Origin: Vespula vulgaris
Taxonomy: Eukaryota > Arthropoda > Insecta > Hymenoptera > Vespidae
Assembly: GCF_905475345.1 (NCBI RefSeq)
Contig: NC_066586.1
Span: 5,536,900 to 5,600,899, forward strand
Length of the DNA: 64,000 nt
Direction of reading: 5' to 3'
Shown: positions 38,801 through 52,170 of the stretch, piece by piece
How the letters are laid out: every line of letters begins with the position of its first letter
How positions within the stretch are numbered: position 1 is the stretch's first letter
The notes under the pieces: model-generated
The model's input: the letters and a program-made list of their open reading frames with translations, nothing else
Databases searched by the model: none
What the model was told of the DNA's origin: nothing
Position numbers and translations under genes: made by a program

Positions 38801-38959
38801 TGAGGTATATAGATACGTTTCGTTAGTTAGCGTTAATCAGTTTACTTCATGTATGTATATACGTGTAATGGGATTCACCAAGTTTATTTGTAACGTTGAA
38901 ACTTGAGTAGTCATTAAGCATAGTAGCAAGTAAATCGTGCGATCGGACATTGGTCAAAG

Positions 38960-39046
<87 letters not shown>

Positions 39047-42000
39047 GTTGTCATGATGAGACGTTGTGCACTTTGCAAAGGAACTCTTCCAGCGTGAAGT
39101 AGAGAAATCCATTTAATCCCACTTACAAACAAGATTACATTGGGTCTAACTAATTTGCCTACTCAAATCTCTCTCTCACTCTCTCTCTCTCTTTCTCTCT
39201 ATCTCTGTTTCTGCTATTCGTATATTATAGATTGGTTGCTCGAAGTAGATCAACTAGTAAAGTTGCAAAGTTAACAATTTTGTAACTTGGAAGACGTTCG
39301 CTTTATACTGTTTGCTTTAACGCAGTTGATAGTTCATAGAAACTTTCCTAATACAAATAATAATTTGGTGAACGTCTTTAACACGAAGTAGAGAGTGCTT
39401 CCAATGTTTGACGAAATTTATTCGTCGTACCTATGATCGTCGAGTTTGTAAAGTAAATAGGCGAAGTAAAATTGTATGATTGCAAGATATTACGAATCGT
39501 AAGTATCAATTCTAAAATCCTTCGATTATGAAGAATCATATTTCTCGAACGAGCAAATTTAAATAGCCATGATCCAATTCGTTTCTCGTTAATGATTATA
39601 ACAAATGTTATGACCCTTATATCATAACAAAAGTGATATAATGATGTCGGATATAGCGATCTCTCGAATATCTAGAATATCGTGATCTAATAAAATAACC
39701 AACATTATTTCAGGTAATTAACGAGACGTTAGTATCTTATCTTACGACGATTAACGACTAACTATTACGAAACTTAAAAAGTCATGATCATAATCGATGT
39801 CATAATCATTTAATTTGTAGTAATGACTATTTCCACCGACATCTGGATTTAATTAAATTCTTCTTGGAACCTTTCTGGTTTCCTTTTTCGCTCAAGTATT
39901 TTTCAAGATGGCAGATCTCTCATTCGTCGAATTCGTCATCCGAGAATTTCGTTTAAAGCGATAGAAAATTCTCTTTTCCCCTTGACTATAACGCGGATTA
40001 ATTTGATGTCGAGAATGTGGTAAATAGATGTAACCGGGAGAAAAAGTGAATTTCGCTGTGTTCGCGTCTGGGAAAAAACGGTCTCGAGTGGAGAAAAAGT
40101 CAAATGCGAGACGGAGTATGATAAAGGGGAGAGAACGTAAGAGCGTAAGAGAGAGAAAGAGATTCGGTTTGTAAGGGAGAAAAACGGTGAGAGGGTTGAA
40201 GGGTGTGTGTTTGAAGCGGAGACGGTGAAAAAAGAAGAAAAGAAAAAAAAGGGCAAGAAGCTATCTATCTGTGCTCACGATTTCGAAGTAACGAGCTTCT
40301 CGAATCATCAATTGGATAAAGAGAGAACCCTTCTTGTTCCTTTCTCGAACGAATTATTGCGAAGGGAAGAAGGAGAAAAGAGATAGGTTGGAGTAGGTGT
40401 AAGGACAATCGATATTTCATGAATTCGAGACCCGATTATACACGTAACTCTTCTTAATGAAAATTCGACGAATTCGAGAAATCTTTAACGAGACGTTTCT
40501 TCGTTTTGTCTTCAAGGTTGTCACATCAACTATCCATTGATAAAATCATTCCAAGACGTAAGAACGAAGGTTTGTAAAGGGAGTTTCGCATTTCAATTGA
40601 AAGTTCGTATTCAATTGTAGTCAAGAAGGTGCTCGATACTGAGCGGTACATCCGGCAAGTAGTGAAAGCCGTATATGGGTCAGACTCATCTTACGGTATT
40701 GCTACTTATTTGATGTCGAGTAAAAAATGTAGACATTTTGTTTTTTTTCTTTTAACGATCGTAAGAAATCTCTCTATGGAATTGAGATATAAATAAAAAA
40801 GTAATCAAAAGAGTTATACTAACCGAATATAAAAAGAGCTTCCACAACGACATCACTGACCATAGTCGGTCTATCGATGTTGATGAAGCTTGCATTGTAT
40901 GGAACGATGATAGCAACGTAGAAGGTAGCTAGTAGTATCAACCAATCCCAGCATGATTTGAAGCCGCCATAATGACTTAGAATGAATTGCGATTTTTTGA
41001 TCGCTGAGGTTTTGTATTCCGGTAGAGGAGGTGCCGTAGAATGCAAGAGGGTCTGTAACAATCGATTTAAAAAAGAAAACACCGATTGTATCGAAGATTA
41101 CTATTATTTCTTTCTCAGGCTTTTCTTTTTCTTGTTTGTTTTTTTTTCTTTTCATATAAATTTTACGGAAAAGGATAATTAAAGGCTAACGAACTTTCAC
41201 GATCGATTAGATATCGAGTTTTCCAGAACGTATCATCTCTCAGAACATTAACTAGGAAATCATCTCGGTAACACGAATACACATGTTTCCGGTTTCATAG
41301 CTCTCTACGAGAAATCCTTTGTATTGAATGGCCTCCGAGTATATAAAGGGAAACGTCACTCAGTCGCAAACTCCAAGTAGAAACTAACCGAGTAGTTTAT
41401 TCGTGGCACTAAAAGTAGAGAAAAGCTTGTATGGCTTGATATACGTACACTATTCTACTCTTTGCCAATTAAAAGCGTTGATTATTTTCATCAAGTGAAT
41501 TTTCAAGGTTTGGTTAAACGAATAGACGAAGGATTTTGAAATAAAATATGGAGTCACGGTGAGTGAGAACGTCTAAATACACGTACGGAATTATGTTGTT
41601 TCTTAACAAATTTGTATCCGCGTCGATGTACAACCGTAACGTATTACAATCTCCAATTATCTTTCTTAATAAAATTCATAAAGAGGATTTTCATTGTTAC
41701 CGCCGCAAAGGAGGTCACTGAAACATCAAAACGTGTTGTACGGTATACGTACTACAAGCATTTCTCAAAGGAAATTCATAAAATAATTATTATGAATTTA
41801 TATATACGTTTTTAAATTATACGTAAAATAAACTAAATATTTTTCTTCGTAATATTACTCCAAGTTCTCCGTTGTAAATTCATTATTTTAAATCATATAT
41901 AATAAAGCTACTGCAAAGAAAATCTAAACAAAAAATTTCTAAGCATTAATTACGAGAACGTGCATAACTCACAAAGATTTCATATAACATTTGATGCTCT

Positions 42001-43630
42001 CCTTTTCGAGATTTGGTCAACGAGCAACACGGTGTAAATTTCATTATTACGAAGGACCCTTAAATGAATTAGCAGTTGCGAGTTAGCAGCTAACTGAAGC
42101 GAGAACGTGGAATTTAATAGGTAAACTACATGTATGTTAGAACTTAAAGTGTATGCAAATAATGTTTGATCGCAAGTCACATTATTATCATAGTTTCAAA
42201 AGTATAAACTGTTTCAAAGAATTATCGTGATGTATATCACACTAATCTAACTAACGTGTTTCTAATAATAATAATAATAATAATAACAATAACAATAATA
42301 TGATACAATTAATACAAATATAAGTCCATATAATAAAATAAAAATTGTAATTTCCTAGTTTGTTCTCGATTAAATCTAATTTAATTTTTTCTAGGAGCAC
42401 ATATACTTTAAAAGTAATTTATTCGATAAAATTATTCTCTACTGATTTGTTAGATTAACTAAATGAACTATCACGTCAGAAGTGATTCAGTAGTTTTATG
42501 AAAAAGAAAAGAAAAAATACTGTCACTCCGTTATATATGAGCTTGCAATACAAAGAGTTTAATCGTTTACTGCGCCTTAGAAAGTTTGTCTTTTTCGTGT
42601 TTTTTTTTTTCAGTAACAAGATTTATTTTAGATACTCACGTTGTTCAATTTTATCTTGTGTTTATTGTCCTGCTTGTAATGTCCGGAGAGTTGATATAGA
42701 ACAGCACGACTTCTCCTTCTACCGTAATTAGCTGGTGGCGCTTCAGGATCAAGATTTCCATTTGCATCTGAAAAGTGTAAAATTGTACCGTCGCGGTGTA
42801 AAAGATTTCTTTTTTTTTTTTTTTCTTCTATAACCTCGTGTAGCCTCGTTTTAACAGAAGTAAATTTTCCAGCGTGACGATATCAAAGTGCGTACGTTTT
42901 ATTATAGCTCTACAGATGTGAATTGTATTAAAACATATTTCTTTTAAGAATATTAAGAAGAAGAGAATTATTATTAATTTAACATGAATTTAGCATAGAG
43001 AATTTTGTTGAACTTTTCATTTCAAGTATATAAACGCGATTCATTTATAAATAAATATATGTAAAAATATTTACGTATGTTTACAAGATAATTATCGATT
43101 ATTATCCTTGACATTGTTGCCTTTCTAAAGATCCAAGTAAAAATTTATTTCATACTAACAAAGTACGATTATTTTAAGTATAATTGAATTAATATTACTT
43201 ATGAAACCAAACCGAACAAAAACGGCTTTTATTTACTCGATATTCAAGTTTATGTTCGCTCAATATCAACGTTCATATAGACATATATTATATGGGCGAT
43301 AATTGAATTTGATTTGTATCGTGTCGAATATCACTACATACTACGAAAAATGCATTACAATAGAAAAAAGTAATTATACATTCCCGATACTGCGATCATT
43401 TTTTAATTCTAGACATACTACAATAAACAAAATACAAATTGCGTAATGGGTCATTTTTGTAATTTTTTTTTTTTTGCGAAAAGGATTTCTGCCTCGGTAA
43501 AATATATTTTCTCTCATAGCGGATATTAAAGTTTCAGTATTCAAAGTAAACTCGATGTCAGTTATTTCATCATAAATAAGATATCGTTTAAATAGTCTCG
43601 TATCAAACTAGGAAAAGGAAGAGAGAGAAA

Positions 43631-43704
<74 letters not shown>

Positions 43705-43717
43705 GATAGAGAGAAAA

Positions 43718-43748
<31 letters not shown>

Positions 43749-45075
43749 AAGAGAAAGAGAGAGAGAGAAAGAGAGAAAGATAGAGAGAAAAAGAAAGAGA
43801 AAGATATATAACACATAATACTTGATAGAATATTTAAGAGACTTTGGCTATTTATTTATTTATATTTTTATATAAAAATAAAAAATTTGATAAGTTATTA
43901 AGCTATACTTATGTCTGACTCGTTGAGCGTGATCTTCGTAATTTCTTAATATATGATACCTTTAAAGTCAACTACATTTAATCTTCTATTAATAAAATAT
44001 ACCTTTTGAGTAATTAATCTTGAATCCGCTCTTACTCATAATTTTACAACAGGGTGTTTGTTGTTTTAACACAACGTTTGTTGTTTGTATTAGAATATAG
44101 GTAAATGAAAAATTACTTTTTCTATTTTCTTTCTTTTCTTTTTTATTTTCCTTGGTTCTTGTAAAAAGCTATTTAAACGTGCAATCGAGATGTGCCGTGT
44201 GTTTAAAAATGGTGTTGCATTGTCTAAATAACGTGATGCGTGATCGCCATGCGTAAAGCGTGCTGTGTATATCAGTATCTATATGAAGTAAATAATCCAA
44301 TCGCAATTTGAACATGGTATAAACAATGTCGAACAATTAACATACATTACGAAATCTTTGATCTTCGTTTATTCGACAAAGTCGAATACGACGGAAACCT
44401 ATTTGCGATTAGGTATATAATACGATTATATCAGGCTGATTTTATAAGCGAAGCATGGTTAAAACTCACCACTATCGTGCAACTCACAGAGCTGAAGATT
44501 TTTCGTATGTGTGATGTCCTTGTGAGATGCCAAGAACAGGACCACATCGCCTTTCTCGTTTTTTATTGGAACGATATCCAATAAACAATCAAACGGACTT
44601 CCTGCGGTAATGAACAAAATTAATTATTTTATTATATAAAATTTTCATAAGGATTATGACGTTTGAACATTTTGGAAAATTTACCATCGTTATTTTAATT
44701 AAGAACGTCATACTTTCGTTGCTCTTATAATTTTTTCGAGTTCATCTCGTTTCACGAGACATTTTCGAAAATATAAAAACGATAGAAATTCTAAGATGTA
44801 AAGAAAGAGAGAAAGAGGTGAAAGAAAGAGAGAGAGAGAGTGAGAGAGAGAAATAGAATGGTATCCTATTTCGAAACACGTCATGTGAGATTTAAAAAGC
44901 CAAAGCGAAATACAATAGGTTTTCGTATTAATGTAAAATAATAATGACTCGTATTCAGACAGCGGGACTAATTAATTTAATTTTCAGAATATTCAGTAAA
45001 ATGGCAGCAAGCGGTTAAGAGAGCAGTTTTAATAAATAGCCCTTTATACTTTGTTTGCCAAACAATTCAAATAAT

Positions 45076-45106
<31 letters not shown>

Positions 45107-45994
45107 GTCCCCATTTTCTCTTTCTCTCTTTTAATGGATCGACTTTGAATAGAAAAATATTTTTCTTTTCGCTTTTCTTAGATCGATCGATCATTTTCAT
45201 ACGAGATAGGTACGTGTTTTCGATTTATTCTCTAAATTGATTCAATGAACTTGTAAGCAATTTCATTTCTAATAAATTTTTAACGAAAATTTATACGAAC
45301 AAGAAAAAACGAATGGACGATCGACGTGATTTTTCTTCCAACGAAATACATAGTTACCACGAACGCCGGCTTATAATTTATTTTTATTCGCATCCAACCG
45401 GCGGAAGGAAAGATTAAATTCTTCTTCAAGATTCGCAGATTCTTTCCTTCATTGCGAATTTAATCTTCGACCGAGGGATATTACCGAGAAATTAATAAAT
45501 CGTGCGGTATACGTTGCATTCGACAAAATAACGTCGGTAGCACCTGCAATCTTTTTAAAAACATTTCGTTTCCATCGATGTTCATTAAAAAAATTTTTAA
45601 ATGACGTGCTGCCGTCAAGTTTACGTAACTGGTTTGGTACGACTATCGATCGACTCGTTTGCCAAGGTAAATTTGAAGAATTTCAATCCCGTTTAAACGT
45701 GCGAACGAATTTAACGTTTTTATTTAACGTTTTCGCGGTACACCAACTAAATTCTCTTACCGTTCTTCTTATAAAACACGACTTCCATCTTCAGCTCTGT
45801 TTTACTTTCGAGACTCTTATCAATCATCGCCTTTACTTCCTCCTTCGTTTCCGAGCCGTAAAGAAACTTGCAAGCGCAACCCTTTTGCATGATTTGCGCT
45901 CGCGCGAATCCTGTCAGCTCACAAAATCCGTCGGAACAATAAACGATCGGATACATCGTCGGTACCTGCGCATTTCCGAGGACGAAGTTGCTAT
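31558..45994 (-). CDS. Elk: ELK-type voltage-gated potassium channel (KCNH3/4/8 family), 5' exon missing
   Basis: Fourteen exons: 45994-45761, 44601-44470, 42767-42640, 41052-40824, 38374-38211, 35677-35464, 34498-34319, 34196-33997, 33819-33570, 33407-33139, 32987-32839, 32733-32568, 32401-32026 and 31766-31558. All phases close, giving 965 residues after a split first codon. Numbering from the first visible residue, the PAS domain (1-121) reads IVYCSDGFCELTGFARAQIM and LLDIVPIKNEKGDVVLFLAS, which is ELK rather than EAG or ERG type. GRRRSRAVLYQLSGHYK precedes S1. S2-S3 include DIVLNFRTTYV and FIDLVAALPFDFLYASD. S4 is KLTRLLRLARLL (306-317). The selectivity filter is SVGFGN (402-407). The C-linker and cyclic-nucleotide-binding homology domain follow (about 430-665), with the intrinsic-ligand motif YNL at 657-659. 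A glycine run (596-606) lies inside that domain. The distal tail has a short coiled coil (about 735-782) and Pro/Ser-rich sequence. The usual N-terminal exon (PAS-cap and ATG) was not found. Expected at the neuronal plasma membrane. Confidence 0.95.
32481..32559. repeat. Elk: (TTA)n microsatellite in an ELK intron
   Basis: About 26 ATT units in the 166-base intron 32402-32567. The array ends within about 10 bases of the donor of exon 12 (GAA|GTAGGT), so length changes alter the distance between donor and branch point. Confidence 0.9.
34319..34498 (-). other. Elk: ELK pore exon
   Basis: Encodes the turret, pore helix, filter and start of S6: ALYFTCSSLTSVGFGNVSAN. GFGN instead of GYGD at the filter is the KCNH-family hallmark. 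It joins in phase to the S4-S5 exon upstream and the S6 end (ALMHAVVFGNVTAIIQRMYS) downstream. Confidence 0.95.
35807..35868. repeat. (TA)n and (TGTA)n microsatellite
   Basis: About 19 TA units followed by five ATGT units, in the ELK intron between the S3 and S4 exons. Confidence 0.9.
36975..37040. repeat. GAACGAAT-type tetranucleotide array
   Basis: Degenerate GAAC/GAAT/GGAC units (about 14) inside the 2.5-kb ELK intron 35678-38210. The rest of this intron is AT-rich without recognisable coding sequence. Confidence 0.7.
38964..39043. repeat. (TC)n microsatellite
   Basis: TC array of about 38 units in the ELK intron 38375-40823; a diffuse CTCTCT tract follows at 39168-39206. I see no other feature in this intron. 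Confidence 0.95.
42269..42302. repeat. (AAT)n/(AAC)n microsatellite
   Basis: About eleven AAT units with AAC interruptions in the ELK intron 41053-42639. Confidence 0.85.
43619..43806. repeat. Long GA/GAAA purine repeat
   Basis: About 190 bases of almost pure purine on + (pyrimidine on the ELK transcript), in the ELK intron 42768-44469. It ends in a GATATATA unit. Confidence 0.95.
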
Positions 45995-46471
45995 CTAAGA
46001 AGAAGAAAAATGATAAACGTTGATTAACACACGGTCAGAAATAATTATCCTGCAATTAAATAATAATTCATTATTTAACGCTTAGAGATAAAATGATTAA
46101 TCGACGTTCGATTGATTTGAAAGGTTTCCTTTAGAAATAGAAACATAAAACATCAAAGTCCTTTTTGTATCGTTCGATTGAAATTTTCAAAGCTTTATAT
46201 TCGTTCAGCTTGAACGTGCGAGGAACTTTTATTAACGGAAAATTTGCCTGTCATTTAGAAAGCTCTACGTAATAAAGTAACGAAGTAATTTTCTTATCTT
46301 TAGTTAAGTTACAGCGCACTGTGGATAAAAAAAAATTTTAACAAAATTTTTTTACGCATCTATACGCATATATATATATATATATAATTATTGATGATAA
46401 TATACAGACAAAATGATGGATGAATGCATCGTTCGGCGCGGTTCATTGGTGAATAGCTTTGTCCGTGTTTC

Positions 46472-46479
46472 TGACGTCA
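46472..46479. promoter_or_regulatory. CRE palindrome TGACGTCA
   Basis: A perfect eight-base cAMP-response element about 480 bases upstream (on -) of the ELK PAS exon. The binding specificity (CREB/ATF) is established; function here is inference. Confidence 0.3.
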
Positions 46480-48757
46480 CGATAATTTATTCAAGGGCAA
46501 CTCTGAATACTATTTTTAACTTTATATGCTGCACCACCTTGATCGTCTCTTTTCCTGGATCATTCTCGTAGTCCCAGTTATTTCGATAAAAAAAGAAGAA
46601 AGAAAAGAGGAAATGTGAAACGTTTACCTTCTCGAAAAAAGTATTCATTGATATAAAGCATCCCCTTTAAAAGATCCACATGACTTGAGGGTATCGATTT
46701 TTTAATCGAGTTTTTAATTTTAATTTTACTACGTTTCCTCGATCGACCGTATTCGCGATAATTCTCGATATAATTCTTACGGCGATGCGATAAAAGATTT
46801 CAAAACCTCTCGGTACGAATGTGAAATATATATTTTTTCATTTTTTTCTTTTTGCTTTTTCAATCTTTCCTTTTCTTTTCTTTCTCTTTTCTTTCATCTC
46901 TCTTTCTGTCCTTTTTCTTTCTTTCTTTCTGACTTTACGAGAGAACGTAAAAAGTCATTTTATGTTTTAGCCGCACGAAATCTTTATTATGATTCATATT
47001 TTGAAAAAATACGAGCGTCGTCGTAAAACGTACAGAAGATGTGTTATAGTGTGCATAAATTTTTGATCTTAAGAACGAAGCCATTCCAATTTATATTTTC
47101 TTATAATGTTCAAAGAACGTATGTATACAAACGAAGAAAACAAATTGACCGTTCATCGTAAGATCCTTTCAGGAAAAAGACGAGTTATACTCGAGAAACT
47201 GAGAAACTGCCGGTTCGAAGATTAGAAGAGATACACTTTATACCCCATGGAAAAAGTATTAACTGGAATAACCTAGAAACGGTTGAGAGATAAAACGAGT
47301 TTTCGAGGGCAAAGAAATTGGGATCCCAAGAGAATTTGTTCGACAAAGGCAAAATTACGAATTAAAAGTAAATAACGTAGTATAATATTCATTGGCTCGT
47401 CAAAAACGATATAAATATTTTTTTATAGAATTTCGAAAAATCATTACATTGTCAATTTTCGTTCGGAATACGTTATGCCATTTTAATCCGGAAAGACATT
47501 AACTATTATCGAGATAAAATGTAAAAGATTAAAAGAGGTGTACGCCGCAGGCAAGTATACTCTATTAAAATCCGTCCGTTTCATTTTAAAATGCAAACAT
47601 TCTCGAAAAGTGTCATTTGCCGCAGGCAATCCTACGTTGTGGTAACCGCAAAAAGAACATTTATATACATATCTACCGGTATTACTTTTATCGCTATAAT
47701 CGAATTAAATGACTTTTCTATCGATAATACATTTGTCCAACTTACAATTTATATCGGTTATTATGCCATCGTCAGATATATTCCCTTTAAAAATTTTATA
47801 AACACGGATTCATGTAAAGTTAAGTAAAATAAAGACAAACTTATCTTCGAAATTTTTAGACAAAGTTATTCGCTTAAATGGAGATAAATTCAAAACCATA
47901 CATAGCTAAATCCGTCAGCTTGATTCCAGAGTAATTGCATTGGAAAATTAGTAGGAACTTTAACGATGATACTATTAGTATCAGTCTACGAACTAGCTAA
48001 AGTCACTGCGTCTTGATTGACGACTTTGATGTTCATATGAACCATGTTACTGATATACATATACGTGTACATAAATAAATAAATAAATATATATATATGG
48101 TATGATATTTCGTATATATAGTTCTAAAATATTACGAAAGAGTCTAACATTATCGAAAGATTGATAGAAAATTTTAATTAAACAGTTGCTAATACGTTTC
48201 GTCGGTAAAATCACAAAATATTATCTCTGTTGATCTTGAACGATCGAGCAGCCATAAAATGTGACGTTTTCGAGCGATCACTCAGCTAAGCACCGACATT
48301 GACTAATTACTGACTCTTGAGAGATTTCTCTTTTAATTGTATAACTTACCGAATTCGTACGAAACAAGCGGACTAATTACCTCTATCAGAAGTTATTTCG
48401 ACAAGATTTCATTTTATATAATGTTTCATTACGTAAGTTGTTTTCCATTGTCAAAGCATATCGAATCTTCTCTAGATAATAATAATTATGAATGAAAATG
48501 TTTAAGAACGCTTCTAGAATATAATTTCATATGATTCGTATCATAAAATTAAATCATAAAGTAGTAACCGTGAAATAAAAATAAAAAAAAGAAAAGAGTA
48601 ACTACGTGTGAAATAACGTTATTAATTTTACCGTTTTATTGATACAGAATTTCTCCATAAGTTTAATGGTGACACGTACGGAGCTCATAAAAAATGTCGT
48701 GTCACTAAAATTCATCCTTAAGTTTTATAACATTCCCCCTATAGTATATATACAAAC

Positions 48758-48789
<32 letters not shown>

Positions 48790-49521
48790 ATATAAGCTCG
48801 CTTCGAATATAAACGGAAACATTTCCCTAGGATTTTCCATAAACGTTTGCAAAGATATAGAAAGAGATTTATCGGGTGAGAAATACTATATTTTTCTTTC
48901 TCATTCTTTTCATTCTTGATTTAAAGACTTTCCTCACGGCAAGTATGAAAAAGATGAAGAAGAAAAAAGAAAAAAAAGAAAAAGAGAAAGTAACATAGCG
49001 GACAGTAGCATATCGATAAAGAAATTCGTTTGAAAGTTTTTCTCGTAAGCTAGTATAGTAAGAAGAGTTTTTCCTTGCAAAGGAAAAACTTTTACGAAAG
49101 GAATAGAAATGTCACATGCCATAGTATCTCGGAACAATCGTTTCGATATCAAAAACTAACTTTATTGCAAATGTTTTCAATTCTTATTAGAATAAATTCC
49201 GAGGGAAAGGTATTGTAATACAGAAATATATATATACATACTTTTTATATTCTCAACATTTTCTACATTATTAGAGAAAGAAAAACTTTCTCTGATAACG
49301 ATGGAAAGTAAATATAGGATGAATATACCTTTTCCATTTCGTACACACGCAAGACTTTCTTATTTATAAATTATAACGAAAGACGAAATTACCTATCCTT
49401 ATAGAATATATTCAAGGTTACATCAAACGACCGCACGACTCAGTATAACAAAAACATTGCTTAGTTTCTCTTGAGAGATCTTAGTGATTGTACATAGACG
49501 AAAACAAAGAAAAGAATAAGT

Positions 49522-49525
<4 letters not shown>

Positions 49526-49552
<27 letters not shown>

Positions 49553-49588
49553 AAGAAGAAGAAGAAGAAGAAGAAAAAGAAGAAGAAA
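49526..49588. repeat. (AAG)n microsatellite
   Basis: About 19 GAA/AAG units; reads as poly-Leu/Phe on - and poly-Lys/Glu/Arg on +. Confidence 0.95.
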
Positions 49589-50111
49589 AGAACAATCCAT
49601 CTTTAGATCATTACAAATAATAGATCGCATAGAAATTAGATCATTATAAGGGATTTCTTGTGAGTGTTTATTAGAACTGCCGAATATCGTGAACATTAAC
49701 ATTTTATCTATAATTAATTAGGAGTTGGGAGTACAGTTAACGACCTCCTCCTTTCACCTCCACAGTTTAGATCGTTAGATACGTAATCGATTACCATGTT
49801 ATAGGCTCTCGTGTTCACGTAGGCAGGGGGTAGTGTTTACGGTCATTTCATCGGCCGCTAAGAGCAGCGTAAAGCGGCTACGGCAATTTCAGAGCAGCCA
49901 TGGACAAAGACTAATGGAGACTGTTGTACATACCAACACCAAAGCTTTTTCTCTCTTTCTCTCTCTCTCTGTCTCTCTCTCTCTTTCTCTCTTTCTCTCT
50001 AATGCGTACGCTGTGATTCTATCTCGTGCACGCTAAACATACCAATCTATACATCGAGCATTGTATTGGCAACGAAAATCTTGTTTGAACATGGACAGTA
50101 GTCCGTTTAAT

Positions 50112-50480
50112 CTTTCTCTGCTGATATCTCTCTTGTTCTCCTTTTCTCTTGCTATCTCTCTCTTTTTGTCGCTGTTGCTCTCTCTATCCTTCTCTATCTC
50201 TTTTATCGTATCTGTCTATCTCTTAGCCACTATCTTTATACCTCTCTCTCTCTCTGTCATTCTCTTGGTCGTTCTCTTCTTCGCTACCATTATCCCTTCC
50301 TCTTTATTTTTCTCTCTCTCTTTATCTTTCTTGCTTTCTCTCATAATACCTTTCTTTCTCTCCTTCTCTCTCTTTTGTTATCTCATATACTATCTCTTAC
50401 TATCCCTTCCCTTTTCTCTCTCCGTTTCTCTCTTCCTATCTCTTTTGCTCTCTTTCACCATACCTCCATCTATCTTTCTA
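50112..50480. repeat. Long degenerate pyrimidine-rich zone
   Basis: About 370 bases dominated by CTCT, TTTCT and CTAT units on +, much longer and less regular than the other microsatellites. It keeps a + frame open through a lack of purines, giving an S/L/F-rich pseudo-peptide. Confidence 0.7.
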
Positions 50481-50716
50481 TCTTTACATTTACTTCTTCG
50501 CGAGTGAACGAGAAGGAAAATCGAGAATGGCGAGAGGAATGGGAAAGGAGCAAGTATTTTCGAGAGGAACGATTTCAGAGAAGCTTTTCGTGATTTTTCA
50601 ACGGTAAAGTGAGACACGTTCGAATATCTCGTATCAGAAGTTAAGTGAACCGAATTGCTCGCGACCGATAGGTATTGACGTGTATGTAGTTTTCGATCTA
50701 TTAACGTCGTTTTTAT

Positions 50717-50719
<3 letters not shown>

Positions 50720-50751
<32 letters not shown>

Positions 50752-50752
50752 C

Positions 50753-50833
<81 letters not shown>
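50720..50833. repeat. (GA)n microsatellite
   Basis: About 110 bases of AG units with GACA interruptions near 50751-50760. Confidence 0.95.
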
Positions 50834-50834
<1 letters not shown>

Positions 50835-52068
50835 TAATTTTGTTTGGCACGTTAAAGATGGTTCGATTTATCAATCATCTATTTGTATTATGTAAGAAGA
50901 AAATGATGCGAGAGGATGAAAAGAGAAAAGAAGATAGATCGATCTATTGTAAATTCGAGATCATAAGTAATAAATCAGATTAATGTTTCCTCGTGATTAA
51001 TGTAATGCTCGATGTAAATTTATCGAACGAGGAAACAATATCGGACACGTAATCGATCGTTCTATTATTTTCCTGTAATATCTTATATTTAACGAGCTCA
51101 TACGTCCGTGGAGATTTTTATTATACTCATTGTCTTGGATAAATGTATGAATATGTGAATACGTAGGTTATTAAAAGAATAAGTGTCACAGATTGGATTC
51201 TTTGAATGGAGAAAAACCAAGAGAAGTGGGAAAAGTGGTCGACCAAAAATAGCGTCAGGCATTTATAGAAATGACAAGCAGTTTGTATGTGAATGAGCCA
51301 ACTGATGAGAAAGAGAGAGCCAGAGAGAGAGAAAGTACGGATAATTAAAAGGAGGATGGATACGCATCTGGGTCGTGAAAAGTGCTGCTCAAACAAATAC
51401 GGATTTTACGTAGAGATGGTTGTTACTACGACGTTGTTACTACGACGATATATGGGGTGAAAATAAACGAGAAAAAGGGAGGGAGAGAAAAAAGGGATCT
51501 CCTGGGTTGCGTCTGTGTACGTACTCATACGCGTGAAGAGTGAAAACTGCGGGTGGTTTTTCGTCGGAACGACGATCCGTCGACGACACCCAAAGACTCT
51601 TATTTTGCCTCAAAAAGTTGGGGATCTTCAAACAGCCTGAAAGAAGAATACTCTGCTATTCTTAGCTCTTTCATTGTTGTATCTTTAAGGAAGACAAAAG
51701 AAAGAAGAAAAAAAGAAGAAGAAGAAAAAAAGAAAAGAGAAAGAAAAAGAAAAAAACTTGTTGAGATCGTTAAACGTTGAATCGTTTTTCCTTCGTAATT
51801 AGTTTCGTTATTTTGAAATTGTTCGGACAAATTGGTCGATTAGGAAAAAGTTTGGTCAACGAACGATCAATTAACATTCGATTTATTTAGGAACGAAATA
51901 TCGTATTTCGATGCAAGTATTTAATCCGTAAAAAAATTTGCAAGCGGTGCGAATTCGTGGAACAAGCACTCGATTTACAGGGAAAGAGTTGAATATATTT
52001 AAATATCGTTAATTCCGATAAGAGGAAGTTAATCGGTGTGTATAGCTATTCTTCTTTCAATGTACAGA

Positions 52069-52170
<102 letters not shown>

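Noticed and set aside
47190..47230. GGTTCGA word resembling a tRNA B box
   Set aside because: No matching A box, acceptor stem or cloverleaf could be drawn around it.
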